From: Ceratotherium simum simum
Taxonomy: Eukaryota > Chordata > Mammalia > Perissodactyla > Rhinocerotidae
NCBI RefSeq assembly: GCF_000283155.1
Contig: NW_004454216.1
Coordinates: forward strand, 4,582,846 to 4,646,845
Direction of reading: 5' to 3'
DNA length: 64,000 bases
In this document: one piece after another, positions 1 to 12,047 of the stretch
Layout of the letters: every line of letters starts with the position of its first letter
Position numbering within the stretch: position 1 is the stretch's first letter
Made by a program: the position numbers and the translations under genes
Notes under the pieces: model-generated
Database searches by the model: none
Seen by the model: the letters and a program-made list of their open reading frames with translations, nothing else
Told to the model about the DNA's origin: nothing

Positions 1-489
1 GGCAAAGCCTGTGTCTTCTCTATGCTACACAAATCTATCACGGTGCTAGGTGTACAGAGGGAAAGAGTTGTTGAGATAGCCCTCCATCTGAATGAAGTCA
101 ACCTTCGCAACTTTTAAAAATAGACCGTTGACCTTGCCCACTGAGAGTGTGGTAGCCAAAACAGATGGATCGTTCTTTCCTCAGCAACGGAGAATAGCAG
201 CACTCCGGGCTCTAGTGAGAGTATGTCCTTGAAGTGACTGCTATTTGGTCCTTTCAAAACGCTAGTCGAGTGATAATCATATTCACAGAAGAAAGTCTAA
301 GGCAGCCATTCCCAGTGTTGGACTTTGCTCCAGCTACATTGGAATATTCGGAGAACTTTTAAAAATATAGATTCCAAGCCTGTACTGACTCATGAGAAAA
401 TGTCTCACCTTGACCTCTGTTTCCTCTAACCCAGACTTTCCTGAGTTGCCCCGTAAATGTATGGCTCCAGGTTTTTATGGCTGAGTTGG
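1..489. other. Unique sequence, nothing recognised
   Basis: I see no repeat family, RNA gene or plausible exon here. It is mixed-composition mammalian DNA with stop codons in every frame. Confidence 0.5.
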
Positions 490-745
490 TAGTGGCACGG
501 TTGTATGTTGATCAAGAGCATTTGCCGGTGGAGTCTGTCGGTCAGTGCAGCTTCCATCACCTTCACTGAATAGCCATGTACCTTTGGTCAAGTTATGAAA
601 CTATTAAGCTGCAGTTTCTCTGTTTGTATAAAGAGGATATTAAGCGCCTCGTTGTTGTGCAGATACAATTTAGGAAAAACACTTAATACTGCCTGGCTCG
701 TAGTGAGGATTATACAAATATTAGCTATTTTTATTACCTAAAATA
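490..745 (+). repeat. MIR SINE, plus strand
   Basis: This is an ancient tRNA-derived SINE shared across mammals. The core is visible as 'ccatgtacctttggtcaagt', then 'cagtttctctgtttgtataa' and 'gaggatat', and the 3' part as 'cacttaatactgcctggc'. The order matches the MIR consensus read forward. Divergence is high and no target-site duplication can be seen. Confidence 0.7.
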
Positions 746-1334
746 GCCTTAGGACTGTTTTAAGTATTAAAAATAGCTAATCTTTATTAAATATGAATCA
801 TGCTTCTGCATATTCTATGGAACGATTGCTGAAATTACTATATGATAATTTTTCAAATATAAGGAAGGGCCTTCTTAAAATTTTATGAAAATAATGTTTC
901 CATCTCTAGAAAATCCAGTAGGTTATGAAAATTGTAATAGATTATGAAAAATATGGTAGACCATGTTTTATCAAATGATAAGAATTGCATAACTTGATTT
1001 TTGTTTCTTTTCTTTTGGTTGCCTGAAATTTCAAAATTAAATTTAATGATTACTTACTTTATCTACATTAACTGGGGAGGTTGATATACTTAACTTCTCA
1101 TTCACCTATATGGATTTATGATTTTATTATTTTTGATATAACAAGCTTGTTCTCATTTGTCTCAAAATTTTTTTAAAGAAATAGGCCAGTTTTAAAAAAC
1201 TAAATAGTTGTTGAATTGAATCTTCTCAGCTTGTCAGAAGCTGACGATTTAATTATTTTTTAAATTTATTTTTGAAAAAGTGATGAGAGATTAGAGATTC
1301 ATATGATTAGAGAAAGTTAAAGTGTAATACAATA
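746..1334. other. AT-rich sequence, nothing recognised
   Basis: This stretch is strongly AT-rich with short A and T runs. I recognise no element. It may include further decay of the L1 that begins to its right. Confidence 0.45.
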
Positions 1335-2190
1335 ACATAACTTCGTCTCCATCCCTGTTCTCATCTGCACAGTTGCCTCTATCCAATCACGAAAAAACAT
1401 TTTATTAGTTAGTATGCGTATGGATACTTTCAAATTTTCTTGATGTATATAAAAACAAACATGAATACATATCATTTGATACATTTTACACAAAAAGTAG
1501 AATATTCTGCACAACAATTTCTATCTTGCTTTTTGTATCTGAGAGATTTTCTAGAGATCTCATAACAGTGCATGCAAAGCGAATACATTCATCTTTACAG
1601 CTACATATTATTTCACTATATAGATGTCCATAATTTACTTACCCAGTCTATTAGGTTGTTTACAATTTCGTGTTGTTATAAATAACAGTGCAATGAATAA
1701 CCTCATACATGAATAAATCTTTTCATATTTGCATGTATATCTGTAGGATAAATCCTCTGAATTAGGACTGCTGTGTCAAAGAGTATATTCATTTATAATT
1801 TTGATAAATGTTATCAAATAGCCTTCAGTGGAAGAAAGTACAAGAATATATGAGAATTTCTATTTCCACAGACTGGCCAAGGTATTGTTATCAAACTTTT
1901 GGATTTTGCCAGCTTGATAGGCTTTTTAAAAAGTGAGGTTTGGCATCTTTTTATATATTTAAATGTGATTTGCTTTCATTTTTTTATTAACTGTCTGTAT
2001 ATGTGGACTTTGCCTATTTTTCTGTTGAATTATGAGCCTATTTCTTATCAATGTTTTGGAGTCCTTTATTACTAAAGAGATTAGCTTTCTGTGATAAATT
2101 GCAAGTATTTTTTCCCCTAGTTTGTCATTTGTCTTTTGAGAAGTTTTTATTTTAAAAAGTTGCAAAAGTTTGTTGTCATTGGCTACCATG
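1335..2190 (-). repeat. LINE-1 (old L1M group) 3' fragment, minus strand
   Basis: Read on the plus strand this is the reverse complement of an L1 3' end. Visible landmarks in the expected order are 'ttgctttttgtat', a decayed 'catagtattccattgtatggatg' region, 'ctgtaggataaatcc', 'tgctgtgtcaaagagtat' and 'tatcaaacttttggattttgcc'. It ends with 'cccctagtttgtcatttgtc'. Divergence is heavy and no reading frame survives. The two short frames at 1317-1517 and 1959-2189 lie in or across it and are not genes. Confidence 0.75.
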
Positions 2191-2571
2191 CACTTCGGAA
2201 TTGTTCAAATGAATTTAGCTAAAGGCAGTATATTCTGGAACAGCAGATTTTTGTCTAAGTTGTATGAAGCCTCAGGGTTCCACAAGGCATGTCTATGGAG
2301 TTTCTTGAAATACGGTATGATAACGGTTTAAATGTTAAAAATGGATGTGTTCCATCTCCATCAGGCCATGCCACAGAGCTATACCCAATGGTGGGATATC
2401 AAGACACGAAGATATATAGAAATTTACACAAGTTGAAATCTACCAATCTTGTAAATAAACTTCTGAACTATGGGAGAAAGGATTTTAGATTTGTTTCATT
2501 TTAAATCGTCTACTTTCATGTCTGAATATTCCTCTAGACTGGTGGTTTCCCTTTTTTAAAAAAATATTTGA
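2191..2571. other. Unique sequence, nothing recognised
   Basis: A 71-codon frame at 2289-2504 begins here, but it has no recognisable motif and no sign of coding composition. I see no repeat family. Confidence 0.4.
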
Positions 2572-2872
2572 GGGCCCGCCCGGTGGCTTAGCGGTTAAGT
2601 GTGTGCGCTCCGCTACTGGCGGCCCTAGTTCGGATCCCGGGTGCGCACCGACGCACTGCTTCTCCGGCCATGCTGAGGCCGTGTCCCACATACAGCAACT
2701 AGAAGGATGTGCAACTATGACATACAACTATCTACTGGGGCTTTGGGGAAAAAAGGAGGAGGATTGGCAATAGGTGTTAGCTCAGAGCTGGTCTTCCTCA
2801 GCAAAAAGAGGAGGATTAGCAGGGATGTTAACTCAGAGCTGATCTCCTTCACAAAAAAAAAAAAAAAAAAAA
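2572..2872 (+). mobile_element. ERE-type tRNA SINE, long hybrid form
   Basis: The tRNA-derived head starts with 'gggcccgcccggtggcttag' and carries an RNA polymerase III B box close to 'agttcggatccc'. The body follows ('cacatacagcaactagaagg' then 'ctactggggctttggggaaa'). It then runs into a second tail module containing two copies of a roughly 40-base unit ('ttagctcagagctggtcttc' and 'ttaactcagagctgatctcc'). A pure A run ends the element at about 2872. The family is characteristic of odd-toed ungulates. I could not find a clear target-site duplication. Confidence 0.88.
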
Positions 2873-3359
2873 TGAGCTCTTTTTTTCCTTAAAGGCAACT
2901 TTATGAGGAGCCCTAAAGTGGAGCTTTTGTGGTTGACAGCAGGATGTAGACAATGGTAGGCCCTAACCTCTCTGCTTCCCCCTTGTCCATATTCTATCTC
3001 TTCCGCATCATCTTCACATACCTAGCAATACCTGACTCGCTCAGGAGGACCCTAGGATCCACTGATGCAATTTTGAAGTCGCTACTCTAGTCTACCTTTT
3101 GTTTCTAAGAATGATGTAATGCCTACTCTTTCTTTAAAGTATTCAGGAACTATCTCTGCTTCTGCAACCTCAGATCCATCTACCCTTGCTCAACGGAAAT
3201 TCTTCTTTAGATATAATCTAAATCACACGTTCTGTATGATTATCTTCTCAATCTATCTTTTATTAGGAATGGAAATATTATCTCTATAGTAATCGGATTC
3301 ATAACATTTCTAGAGGTTTGTTGGCAGGGAGAACCTTTAAGCCCATCACATAAAGCTCC
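2873..3359. other. Unique sequence, nothing recognised
   Basis: Pyrimidine-leaning sequence between an ERE and an old LINE relic. I recognise no gene or repeat. Confidence 0.4.
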
Positions 3360-3850
3360 CACCAATGGAGGAATGGCCTGTCCAGTACCTCTAGTTCACA
3401 GTCATGTATTCTAATCATACAGAATTAACTGTCGGACAGCAGCTGCTTCCATTTTGCTCCAGGTCTTACTGTTGGAAAGTTCCTTCTCATATTGAGCCTT
3501 CCTGTGCCTTCCACTCATCGATCTACCCTTGGTTCTCTAGAGCTACAAGGAATAAGATTCACTTTTCTTCAATAAGGACAAATATTTAATGACAGTTTTC
3601 ATATTCCCCTCCCCATGCCATTCTCCAATTTTCTGTTCTATAAAGTAAACTTTGTTGTTCCTTCTACTATGTTTCAAATTGGGAAGAGCTCTCACATTCA
3701 TGTGTACTGTCCTGTAGACTCACTTAAGCATGTCGATCACTCCTTTAAACAGCAGCAGAGCCAGAGGAACACAATGCTGCACGTGGGAACTGGCCAATGC
3801 AGAGATCATGAGATTGGGTAATCCACATGGTCTAGATAGTACCTTTTCTG
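3360..3850. repeat. Ancient CR1/L3-like LINE relic
   Basis: Several phrases resemble the 3' part of L3, the mammalian CR1 relic: 'ccttccactcatcgatctac', 'ttggttctctagagctac', 'acaaatatttaatgacag', and near the end 'aggaacacaatgctgcacgt' followed by 'ctggccaatgcagagatcat'. The order agrees with the family, but the match is weak throughout. The short frames at 3404-3589 and 3615-3821 fall inside it and are not genes. The orientation was not settled. Confidence 0.5.
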
Positions 3851-3954
3851 CCTTTTTTCTATTTTACCCTTTCTGAGTCTTTAATTTGCTGTGAAATTTG
3901 AATCATTCAAATTTGTCAAGGAGCAGTGCATAAACTTTAGTCCACATAGACTTA

Positions 3955-4075
3955 AGGCACCCCAGCCTTTGAAACTAGAAGGATACCTAGTGATCATTTA
4001 GTCCGACCGGTTTGTTTTACAGATGGAAGAAAAGTTTAACAGGATGTACAGAGCAGGTAGCTTTCTGAAAAGTTC
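3955..4075 (-). repeat. MIR3-like fragment
   Basis: 'actagaaggatacctagtga' and 'catttagtccgaccgg', followed by 'ttttacagatggaagaaa', resemble MIR3 read in reverse complement ('...gatcatctagtccaaccc...cattttacagatgagg'). It is short and diverged. Confidence 0.55.
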
Positions 4076-4174
4076 ACATCTTCCTTCATGCCTGTACACA
4101 AGGGAACATTCAGAAGACCTGAAGCCATATGTCTTTTAGCAGTATCTGTAATAGCCCACTCCCCCAATGCCATA

Positions 4175-4679
4175 TGTGGTAGGCAAAATAATGACCCTCT
4201 AAAGAAGTCTATGTCTTAAACCCCAGAATTTGTGAATATGTCACTTTACATGGCAAAAGGGACTCTGAAGATATGAGAAAGGTTCAAAATCTTGAAATGA
4301 AGCAATTATCCTGGATTATCCAGATGAGCCCGATCTAATCACATGAGCCCCTAAAAGGGGGGAGCCTTTCCTGGCTGTAGTCAGAGAAAGATGGACCAAG
4401 GAAGAAGCATCAGAAATATGCAACATTGTTGGCTTTGAAGGTACAGCAAGGGAACCAGGAGCCAAGGAATGAGGACAATATCTAGAAGTTGAAAAAAGGC
4501 AAGGAAACAGATTCTCCCTCAGAGTTCCATAAAGGAATGTAGTCCTACCAACAACTTGACTTTAGCCCAGCAAGACCCATCTTAGACTTTTGACTTTCAG
4601 AATTCCAAGATAATAAGTGTGTTGATTTAAGCCACCAAGTCTGTGATAATTTGTTATAGCAGCAGTAGAAAACTAATAT
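4175..4679 (+). mobile_element. MaLR solo LTR, MLT1 type
   Basis: A solo long terminal repeat of the non-autonomous MaLR group. The 5' end starts 'tgtggtaggcaaaataatga'. It contains the diagnostic block 'atcctggattatccagatga' and ends with 'tgatttaagccaccaagtct' followed by 'aaaactaatatg'. It is about 505 bases long, as expected for MLT1. No internal retroviral-like region lies beside it, so it is a solo LTR from recombination. Confidence 0.9.
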
Positions 4680-5307
4680 GCCAGACAAGCCCAAATACTG
4701 AGCCAAATGTTTTCACAGCTCTTTAAACCTCAAGCATTAAAAATATTCAGTATGTGCAAAGTATTATGAGGCCAAATTTGCTTTGTTTGATAGCCATATT
4801 CTCATAATGAGCTAGGCCCTTTTAGAAATTGCATTAATAACTCAGAGTACCATTTAGTCATTATTGTTTCTTGTGTTAGCTGTTATCCTGCTGCTGATGA
4901 CCTAAATCTCCTGTCACTCCAAGGGAATGGCTCCGGTACTGGGAAATGCATCAATGTGGATTAATCTTTCATATTATCATTTTTAGAAAGCGCGTTTGTC
5001 GAATATTTTGGAACTCTCTCCTATTTTACACCTGGGTTCACATGGCATTCGCTTCCACAATAAAGGCCAATTTATACTAAGTAGGTATGTTTCTAAACCA
5101 AGTTAGGCTTTTATGAATTAGTAAATGCTTGGAGACAGCAGTTTTCCTTGAGATGTTGACAGCAATGGAGACTGCTCCGGGGTCTTTTGCCAAATGTGTG
5201 GTTTGACTAATGCACCACTCCCTGAGTATTTCTCCATGGGCTTGCAGCAGAGATGTGGTTATATTTCATAACCTTGAGCTGCCTTTCAAAGAAAATTAAT
5301 TCTTACC
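4680..5307. other. Unique sequence, nothing recognised
   Basis: No repeat or exon is recognised. Composition is ordinary for the window. Confidence 0.45.
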
Positions 5308-5552
5308 ATTATTGAGTAATTATTTTGTGCTAGGTAATGGGCTAGTTTCTGAACATATATTTCCACGTCTAATCATCAGAACTGTACGAGGAAGATATTA
5401 TGAAGCCCTGTCTCACAGATGAGGAAACTGAGATGCAGTGAGAATAAATCACTTACTCGAGTTTACAGAATTTATAATTGCTGACATGGGACTCACACCA
5501 TGGCCGGTCTGACCCCAAAGCCAGTGCTCATTCTATTTCTACACACTGCCTC
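5308..5552 (-). repeat. MIR SINE, minus strand
   Basis: Near full length in reverse complement: 'attgagtaattattttgtgc', then 'ctcacagatgaggaaactga', then 'gactcacaccatggccggtc', ending near 'cagtgctcattctatttcta'. Confidence 0.85.
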
Positions 5553-5589
5553 CATGTAAGTGTGTACCAATCACACCTGTTTGAGTTAT

Positions 5590-5690
5590 CATAGGTCCAG
5601 TCATTTCATCATTCCACAATTTCTAGAACATGGTGGGAACTCAGCAAAGTTTATTGAATAAATGGACCAATGAGTGAATGAATTCTGGAA
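5590..5690 (+). repeat. L2 LINE 3' tail, plus strand
   Basis: 'ggtgggaactcagcaaagtt' followed by 'tattgaataaatgg' and 'gagtgaatgaat' matches the end of L2 ('...aataaatgtttgttgaatgaatgaa'). Confidence 0.55.
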
Positions 5691-5884
5691 GCATAGAAAG
5701 AAGTAATGAAGAAGAACTTGTACCTGGATCTTCACAACAGCCTCTGGGGAAGTTGTTTTATAAAAGGAGTCATTTTGAAGATCAAATTAAGCTAAAAGAA
5801 AATTAAAGCAAAAAAAGAAAACAAACTTTTTTAGTATATGTATTTTTTTATACCTGGATTTCACCCTCTCTCCTCCAGTTCTGT

Positions 5885-5885
<1 letters not shown>

Positions 5886-5916
<31 letters not shown>
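5886..5916. repeat. (CA)n microsatellite
   Basis: Uninterrupted CA dinucleotide repeat, about 15 units. Such loci are usually length-variable between individuals. Confidence 0.97.
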
Positions 5917-5917
<1 letters not shown>

Positions 5918-6997
5918 TGTAGTTAGTGATTTGTTTTAAAGTACAGTGCACACCTCAGTAAGATGGCCAATTCCTTGTCCCCATACAGAAGACATAAATA
6001 AGAAAGTTCCTAGGGCAGAGGAAGGAGAGAAAATCTATGCTATCGAGTGGATAGGATTTAGCTTTAACTTCGGAGTAGTCCTTGACACAATGTTGAAACA
6101 TTAAGCTGCTGTAAATTTTGTATGACAGCTAAGCTTTGGAGATGTTAAAGAAAAAGTCACTGGATTGAACCTTCTTAATACTGTGGTTTTCAAAATGTTT
6201 ATTTGTTTGATTGATTTTTAGGAGTGGTGTGCCCCCCTTTTTAGACAGTTTAATCAGAACCTAGTGTGTAAAACAGATAAAGAGAAGGAGCTGTTTTGAA
6301 TGAAGTGGGGATGAGGGACCAAGGCTCCTCATGCTCAATTCCAACTCCCAACTCACCCCTACTGGAATCTGAGTGCTCTGGAAGGCCCGATGTAAAAACT
6401 GCTATATTAGTGATTTTATCCTTTTGCCGAGTTCTTCAAACTATAGTGAACAGGGAGAAAGTGTTGTGTAGCATTTGCTGCAGCATGACTTTTATCATTT
6501 GAATCATATACATCTATGTATATTTCACCAGCATAATAATTGATATTTCCAAAGTTGTTCCTTTTATGAAAATACATACTTTGTTTTTTCTGGAGATCCC
6601 AGGAATCAAAGTAAGATGACTGCTCCCAGATAGCTGCAGTTTGGTACACACAGGTTTTTAGGATGTGGGTCTCATTTTTGATGTAATGTGTCTGATACTT
6701 AGAATGGCCAAGGACACAGGAGAAGATATCCTATCCATTTGCGTTGTACACAAGAAAGTCTCACTACAGATTTGTTGGGTGGATGGTTGAGGTCAGACTC
6801 ATTGTTCTGTGACAAAAAACATCAAGAATCAAATTCAATAGCGAATAAATATCTTTATAAGACAATTATAATTGACATTGTTTTCTGCTCCTTCATTATT
6901 TCTTCAATATTGAAGCATAGTGTTAGAGTTTGGGTATTAGCTTTTAGAGATTTTGGCTGAATACTAGAAAATATGAGACATCCACTAGCGAATTTCA
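5917..6997. other. Unique sequence, nothing recognised
   Basis: Overlapping short frames of 68 to 77 codons (6296-6502, 6416-6649 minus, 6739-6960) show no motif and lie on conflicting strands. I recognise no repeat. Confidence 0.45.
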
Positions 6998-7240
6998 ACT
7001 ACTATTTATTGAGTATTTCCTAAATGTCAAAGAACCATACAATGGCTTATTAGGCATTATATCACCTGATCTTTACAATAACCTTGACAGGAATTGCAAT
7101 TATTATTCCCATTTACAGAAGGGGAAACAGACTAAGAGAAGTTAAGTAACTTGTCCAAATTCACCAAGTTTGTAAATGTTGAGGCTGGGATTTGAGGTCA
7201 AGTCTTGTTGGCTCTGGAACCCTGTGTTCCACAGCTTCCC
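6998..7240 (-). repeat. MIR SINE, minus strand
   Basis: 'ctatttattgagtatttcct', 'attcccatttacagaagggg', 'gagaagttaagtaacttgtc' and 'gaggctgggatttgaggtca' follow the MIR reverse complement in order over most of its length. Confidence 0.87.
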
Positions 7241-9443
7241 TGCTGAGTTAAGGCAGAATTTGTGAAGAATTCAAAGTGTTCTATTTTGACTTGTGTCACG
7301 CTTGGAATTACAATTATGCCGAACAACAGTGAAAGCAAACACCAGTCAGCTCAAAGAGCACATCTAGTCCTTTATCACAATAAAATCTTCCTCTAGATTA
7401 TCCCAACTGTGGGGAAAGACCTAGATTTTGGTAAGCCAATTGCTCTTTTTTTGTCTCTGACATTACTCACTGTTTTTCTAGAATCCAAAAGTGTTTCCAT
7501 TAAATTTTAACGCAAATTCTGATAGACTTCTTTATGGACCCCAAAATTAGAGTGTTTGACAAAGAACATGGTGCCCATCATTTTGAAAACCCTGTGTGTA
7601 TCGCTGTGGTTCACTTCCACTTAATCCCTTCACAGGCAAGAAATCCATGGCATATTTTTTCAGTCTCCCTGCTGTTTTCATGGATAATGAAACTGCCCCC
7701 AAATTGCACTGAAACACAGAAAACTCGTTAACTACTGTTGCAGCAGGTCTACAATGGCAGTGGAGTGCACCTTCGGGAGACAGAGAGGAAGATGATTGTG
7801 CGTGTAGAAGAGAAATGGCAGCAACACTAAAAAGGTCCCTAAAGTGGCAGCTGCCTGTCGTACTCCTTGATGCCTGCATGGAAGGGCAGGGGAATATTAT
7901 TTAAACAAGTCAACTCAGGAGACTAGTACATTCCCATAGTCTTACATCATTGTGGGAGGAAAACCTGCCCACTGGAGCCAAACAAAACTAGATACTGCCT
8001 TTCAGATTCCGTGTTGATACTTAATACCCTGAAATTGGGGCAAAGTTTATTGAGCTAATCAAATAATGAGAATGGTGGCTTTCACATTATTTGAAAGTGT
8101 TGTACTCACAAAGCCATCAAACAAAGGAAAGAGAAACGGTACGAGTGTACAAGCTAATCCCATTAAGCATGGTCTTGTTATTTTGATCTCCTCTCCATCT
8201 CTGCAAGAGTCACCAAGATTTTTCCCCTCTGCTTCCACATACTGAAGAGTATGTGGGTGATGAGTAATCCGTTGTGGTGCCCAGGACTGTGAAGCTGCAT
8301 CAGAGAAGGCAGTGTGAGTGGTAGAAGGAGGCCAGAATCCGAAGTGCGGTAGGGGCATCTTGCAGGGCGTGTGAAGTCTGGAGATTTTTATGGTCCTTTG
8401 CAAAAAGAATAAAAGGGCTTCATCTCTGCAGGCATGTTGAGCCGGCCTCATATAAAATCTAAATTCAAGTTTGAACTCAAACCCTCCTTGTCTCCTTTTT
8501 CCCCTACCCATCCTCCATGTTATTTTGTTAAGCTTTGTAAAATCTCTTGTCCATCTGGTTTTATAGACTTCCTCTTGACCAGTGACATCTCCTTGCCCCT
8601 TTGAACCACACAAATATTTACAGGACTTCACTGAGTCGGCCTCTTTGCCTGGCTTTGGTTAGCGCAAACATTGCCTGTAGCAATTGTAAGCTTCCTGGGT
8701 CCCTGGCTTCTTATTCGTGACAGGCTGAAAAGACAGGTTAGAAAGCGTTCCTTTAACTGAGAGACCTGCCATGCTAAAAATAAAGCAACTAAAATGTAAT
8801 GACATTCTCCGTACAGATCTGCAACAGGCTAATGGACAGCATGTTTTCATCTTTTTTTTTTTTTTTTAATTTCAGGCTTTGAAATTGTTGCAACTTATGA
8901 AAATTAGTCTGTACTCTGGCCCTATTAGGCCTGACAAACAAGTTGCTTAAGACCGTAGAGTCATGGGGAATAAAACCACATTTTCAACATGTTTAAAGGA
9001 GGAGAATAAAACAGAAGACAAAGGAAAAATAAACTCTTTTAAGAAGCAGTGCATACTTTGGTTCTTTAGAAAAATCACTTTAGCAATGGTTAGGACAGAA
9101 ATTACCAGAATAAAATGAATAGCAAGCAAAAAGCACTTGCCTATTTTAGGATTCACGAAAAAAAAAAATATATATTGTGGAAACACCTGTCATGGCATCT
9201 CCTTTTTAGAAAAAGAGGCCTCATTTAAAATGGAGGTTTATAAATAACTATGAAATTCCTCACAAAATCAATTCTCTAATAATTATTTCCATATGGACAT
9301 TGGCTCAGAGTTTCTGTAGAAAGCATCTGTGTTTTTGAAGTAGAAAATCTTCAATTTTGTAAAGAAGTAGCCAAGAAAACAAGACCTTGGCCTGAATTGA
9401 CAAGAGGCCACTTTCTCTTCTTGACCAGAGATAGCCAGATTGA
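7241..9443. other. Unique sequence, nothing recognised
   Basis: There is no recognisable interspersed repeat over 2.2 kb. The 190-codon minus-strand frame at 8059-8631 and the 110-codon frame at 7547-7879 have no domain or motif that I recognise. They look like chance frames in a locally GC-richer patch. A T16 run lies near 8852-8867. Confidence 0.45.
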
Positions 9444-9498
9444 AAAAAACAAAACAAAAAAACAAACAACAAAAAAATTAACAAACAAACAAAAAACA
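9444..9498. repeat. A-rich / (CAAA)n low-complexity tract
   Basis: Runs of 'aaac' and 'aaaaaaac' units with a few interruptions. This could be the tail of a decayed retroposon, but no body is visible on its left. Confidence 0.8.
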
Positions 9499-11909
9499 CC
9501 AGGAGAAATGAGAGTGCTGATGACTTTCTTTCTGCTTTGTCTCAATTGTATTTGTTTCAGCTCTAAAGGAATATCAGGTAGCTGGTAGAAGGAGACAGCT
9601 CTAGTAAGACATGGTGATAAAGTGGGGGTAATTTCCTTTCTTTGTTTAGATGGATTTACAGTGTTGAATTTGTGGTGAAGTGTTTAAATTATTTTAATTT
9701 AATAAGCATTTATTTTAATTTATAATTAGAGATCATTCATAAAGACTCTTTAAGTTCCTGCATCTTTCAAATTTTTGGGACCTACTTTGTCTGAAGGAAG
9801 AAAAGAATAATATTAAAAGAATAATGATGAGCCAGTCTTTTTCTCTGCAGAGAATTGAAGATCTAGGTTCCTTACAACATAAGAACATTAAGGGACAGTT
9901 TTTTGACAGAAAGAGAAATGAGACCCTGGTGCCGGTGACTAATGAATGGGATCATAGGACCTTTCTCCATGGAATTCTCTGTCAATAGGAACAAGAGGCA
10001 AATTGCTCAGACACCTGATGATGTCAGCTCCCTGCCCACCAGAGCACAATTGACTCTCACGCATCTGTTGATCAAGCATTGTCTTTGGGTGGGATTTGCC
10101 AGAGCCCTTTCCTCTCGTGTAACAATTGAAGATCTGATGGAAGATATTTAATTGAAAATATTTCTAGAATCATCCTATGACTTTTGTAGTTCTTTTTTTT
10201 TTTTTTTCAAGAAAGGAGAGAGAGTGAATTTCTGGGCCACCATTATTTACCTGTTAATGTTACATTCCCTAGCTAAGGGGTGGGAAAGGCTGGCTTTCTG
10301 AAGGGCTTTCAGTCAACAATTGGATGGATATATTCTGCTATTGTGTGCCCCCTCTAGCACTCGACTTTTAATTTTTACATCTAAATTATGAAATACCACC
10401 TCTACCAGCTACTTCCAGGAGCTGAGAACATTAATATTGATGTCCAGAAAGGTTGGAAGTGCAGCTGCAAGATGATTTAATGATAAGAATTAGCAGGGAT
10501 AGCATCAGAGTAGATAAATCCACTATCGAATTTGCTTACCTTTTCACCCCAAATTTTAAAGGGAATTTTTTTAAAGAAGGAGAAAAATCAACATATGATC
10601 TGAGCCCAATAAGTCTACCATAGAAATGTTTCCCTCTTCTCTTCCCACCCACACTCACCTCTCATCATAAACATGTATGATGGGCATGGGCTGAAAGCTG
10701 AAAGGTGTGGGTCGCAGCATCAAGTGATATAAATAGAAAAAATGCGAGGAACAGGAAAGAGAAGAGAAGAGCAGAACTGGACAGGATATGAGTTCTCTTG
10801 CAGTTTTATACTCCGTTATAGCCACATCAATGTACAGAAGGCAAACTGATGCTCGTGATGTTTGGGAACCATCTGCTGAGCCTAAGGCAAATTTCACATT
10901 AAAACCCAATTTCAGTCGTGACCTAAAAATGAGGAGAAATGCCGTGGTTCTGAGTGAATTCTACTTTAAATGTCCTATCCCTATCCTCGGCATTGCAAAG
11001 TGAGGCTCATAAGATGGGGACCTAAATGAAACAAAAGCCACAGAAGGCAAACACAGGGCGCTGAGTCCTCCCTCGCCGTGCCAAGGTTTGCACAGCTGTA
11101 GTCGTGTCCACAAACCAGGCTCGAGCCCTGATAGGACGAGTGATCACAAATCTGCTGGGCCAGCAACTGCTCAGTGGAGCAGAGAATTGTTTCTTTTCCA
11201 TCTTCAAACACGACTCCTCTTTGCACAGTTTGATTTTCCATCAGGAACAAAGATGAGGAATCCTCATATAATTAGGGGAAATCCAAGAATAGTTTTTCTT
11301 CAGGGAAAAAATAAAGAACAAAAACAAGAAGTAAAGGTAAAGTAGACTTAGTTCTAAATTTCGTTTCAGTATTTATTTTTCTTCAGGACCTCTTCCTTGC
11401 TCTTTGGGATTAAATAAGGGTAGATTACAATATTCCTGACTCCAAAGGGTTCTAAGGTCGAGGAGATAAGTACAAAGCAATAGAAACTATATAAACATAC
11501 TGTAGGACTATAGCTTGAATAAATTAGTGCTTAGATGTACACATGCAAAAAGTCTTTAGAATGGGGGGATGAACCAGAAGTGCCTTCGTAGAAAAGGTGA
11601 ACATCTTAAAGAATGAAATGGATGTGTTTTAATGACACCACTTGGAGGACCTGAGCGCCGTGAGTGAACCCACCATCACTGACTACTGAACCTTCGCTTA
11701 GCTCTTGCATTGCCACAATGCAGGAAAGAAGGTTGCAGCATCTTAATTCAGTCTCACCTTCAACTGGACTGCAGAGCATGAGCAAAATCAACAAGAGGTT
11801 GACATGATTGTAGATGTTCCTATCAGTATCTCATCACTATCTGCTTTAGTACCTGCAGGAAAAACTTGCTGGATCCCCCTATAGCCCACAGATTCCCAAA
11901 CAGGACTAT
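9499..11909. other. Unique sequence, nothing recognised
   Basis: 2.4 kb without a recognisable repeat. A T17 run occurs near 10192-10208. Short frames (for example 10981-11250 minus and 11088-11345 plus) overlap on opposite strands and carry no motif. Confidence 0.45.
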
Positions 11910-12047
11910 CTATGTGAATTGCTGGGGAATTGTGTTAAAATGCAGATTCTGATTCATTAGATTTGGGGTAGGACCTGAGCATCTGCATTTCTAATAAGCT
12001 CCCAGGTGATGCTGATACTGCTGGTGTGTGGATTACACTTGCAAAAG
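11910..12047 (-). mobile_element. MER20-like hAT nonautonomous DNA transposon
   Basis: 'aatgcagattctgattcatt', 'tttggggtaggacctgagca' and 'aataagctcccaggtgatgc' followed by 'tgatactgctgg' match the MER20 type of short Charlie-related element in reverse complement. The terminal inverted repeats ('cagtggttctcaa') have decayed. Confidence 0.7.

Noticed and set aside
4175..4679. Endogenous retrovirus with genes
   Set aside because: Only a MaLR LTR is present. There is no internal gag- or pol-like sequence on either side, and the same holds for the LTR at 26014-26412.
8059..8631. 190-codon open frame, minus strand
   Set aside because: It has no domain, signal peptide or repeat that I recognise. 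It has a high content of Trp, Cys and His typical of translated non-coding DNA, and no supporting splice or promoter context. A protein search could overturn this.
8852..8876. Polypyrimidine run followed by 'tttcag' as a 3' splice site
   Set aside because: The match is good, but T runs followed by AG are common in this DNA. The downstream sequence has no open frame of interest and no donor was tied to it.
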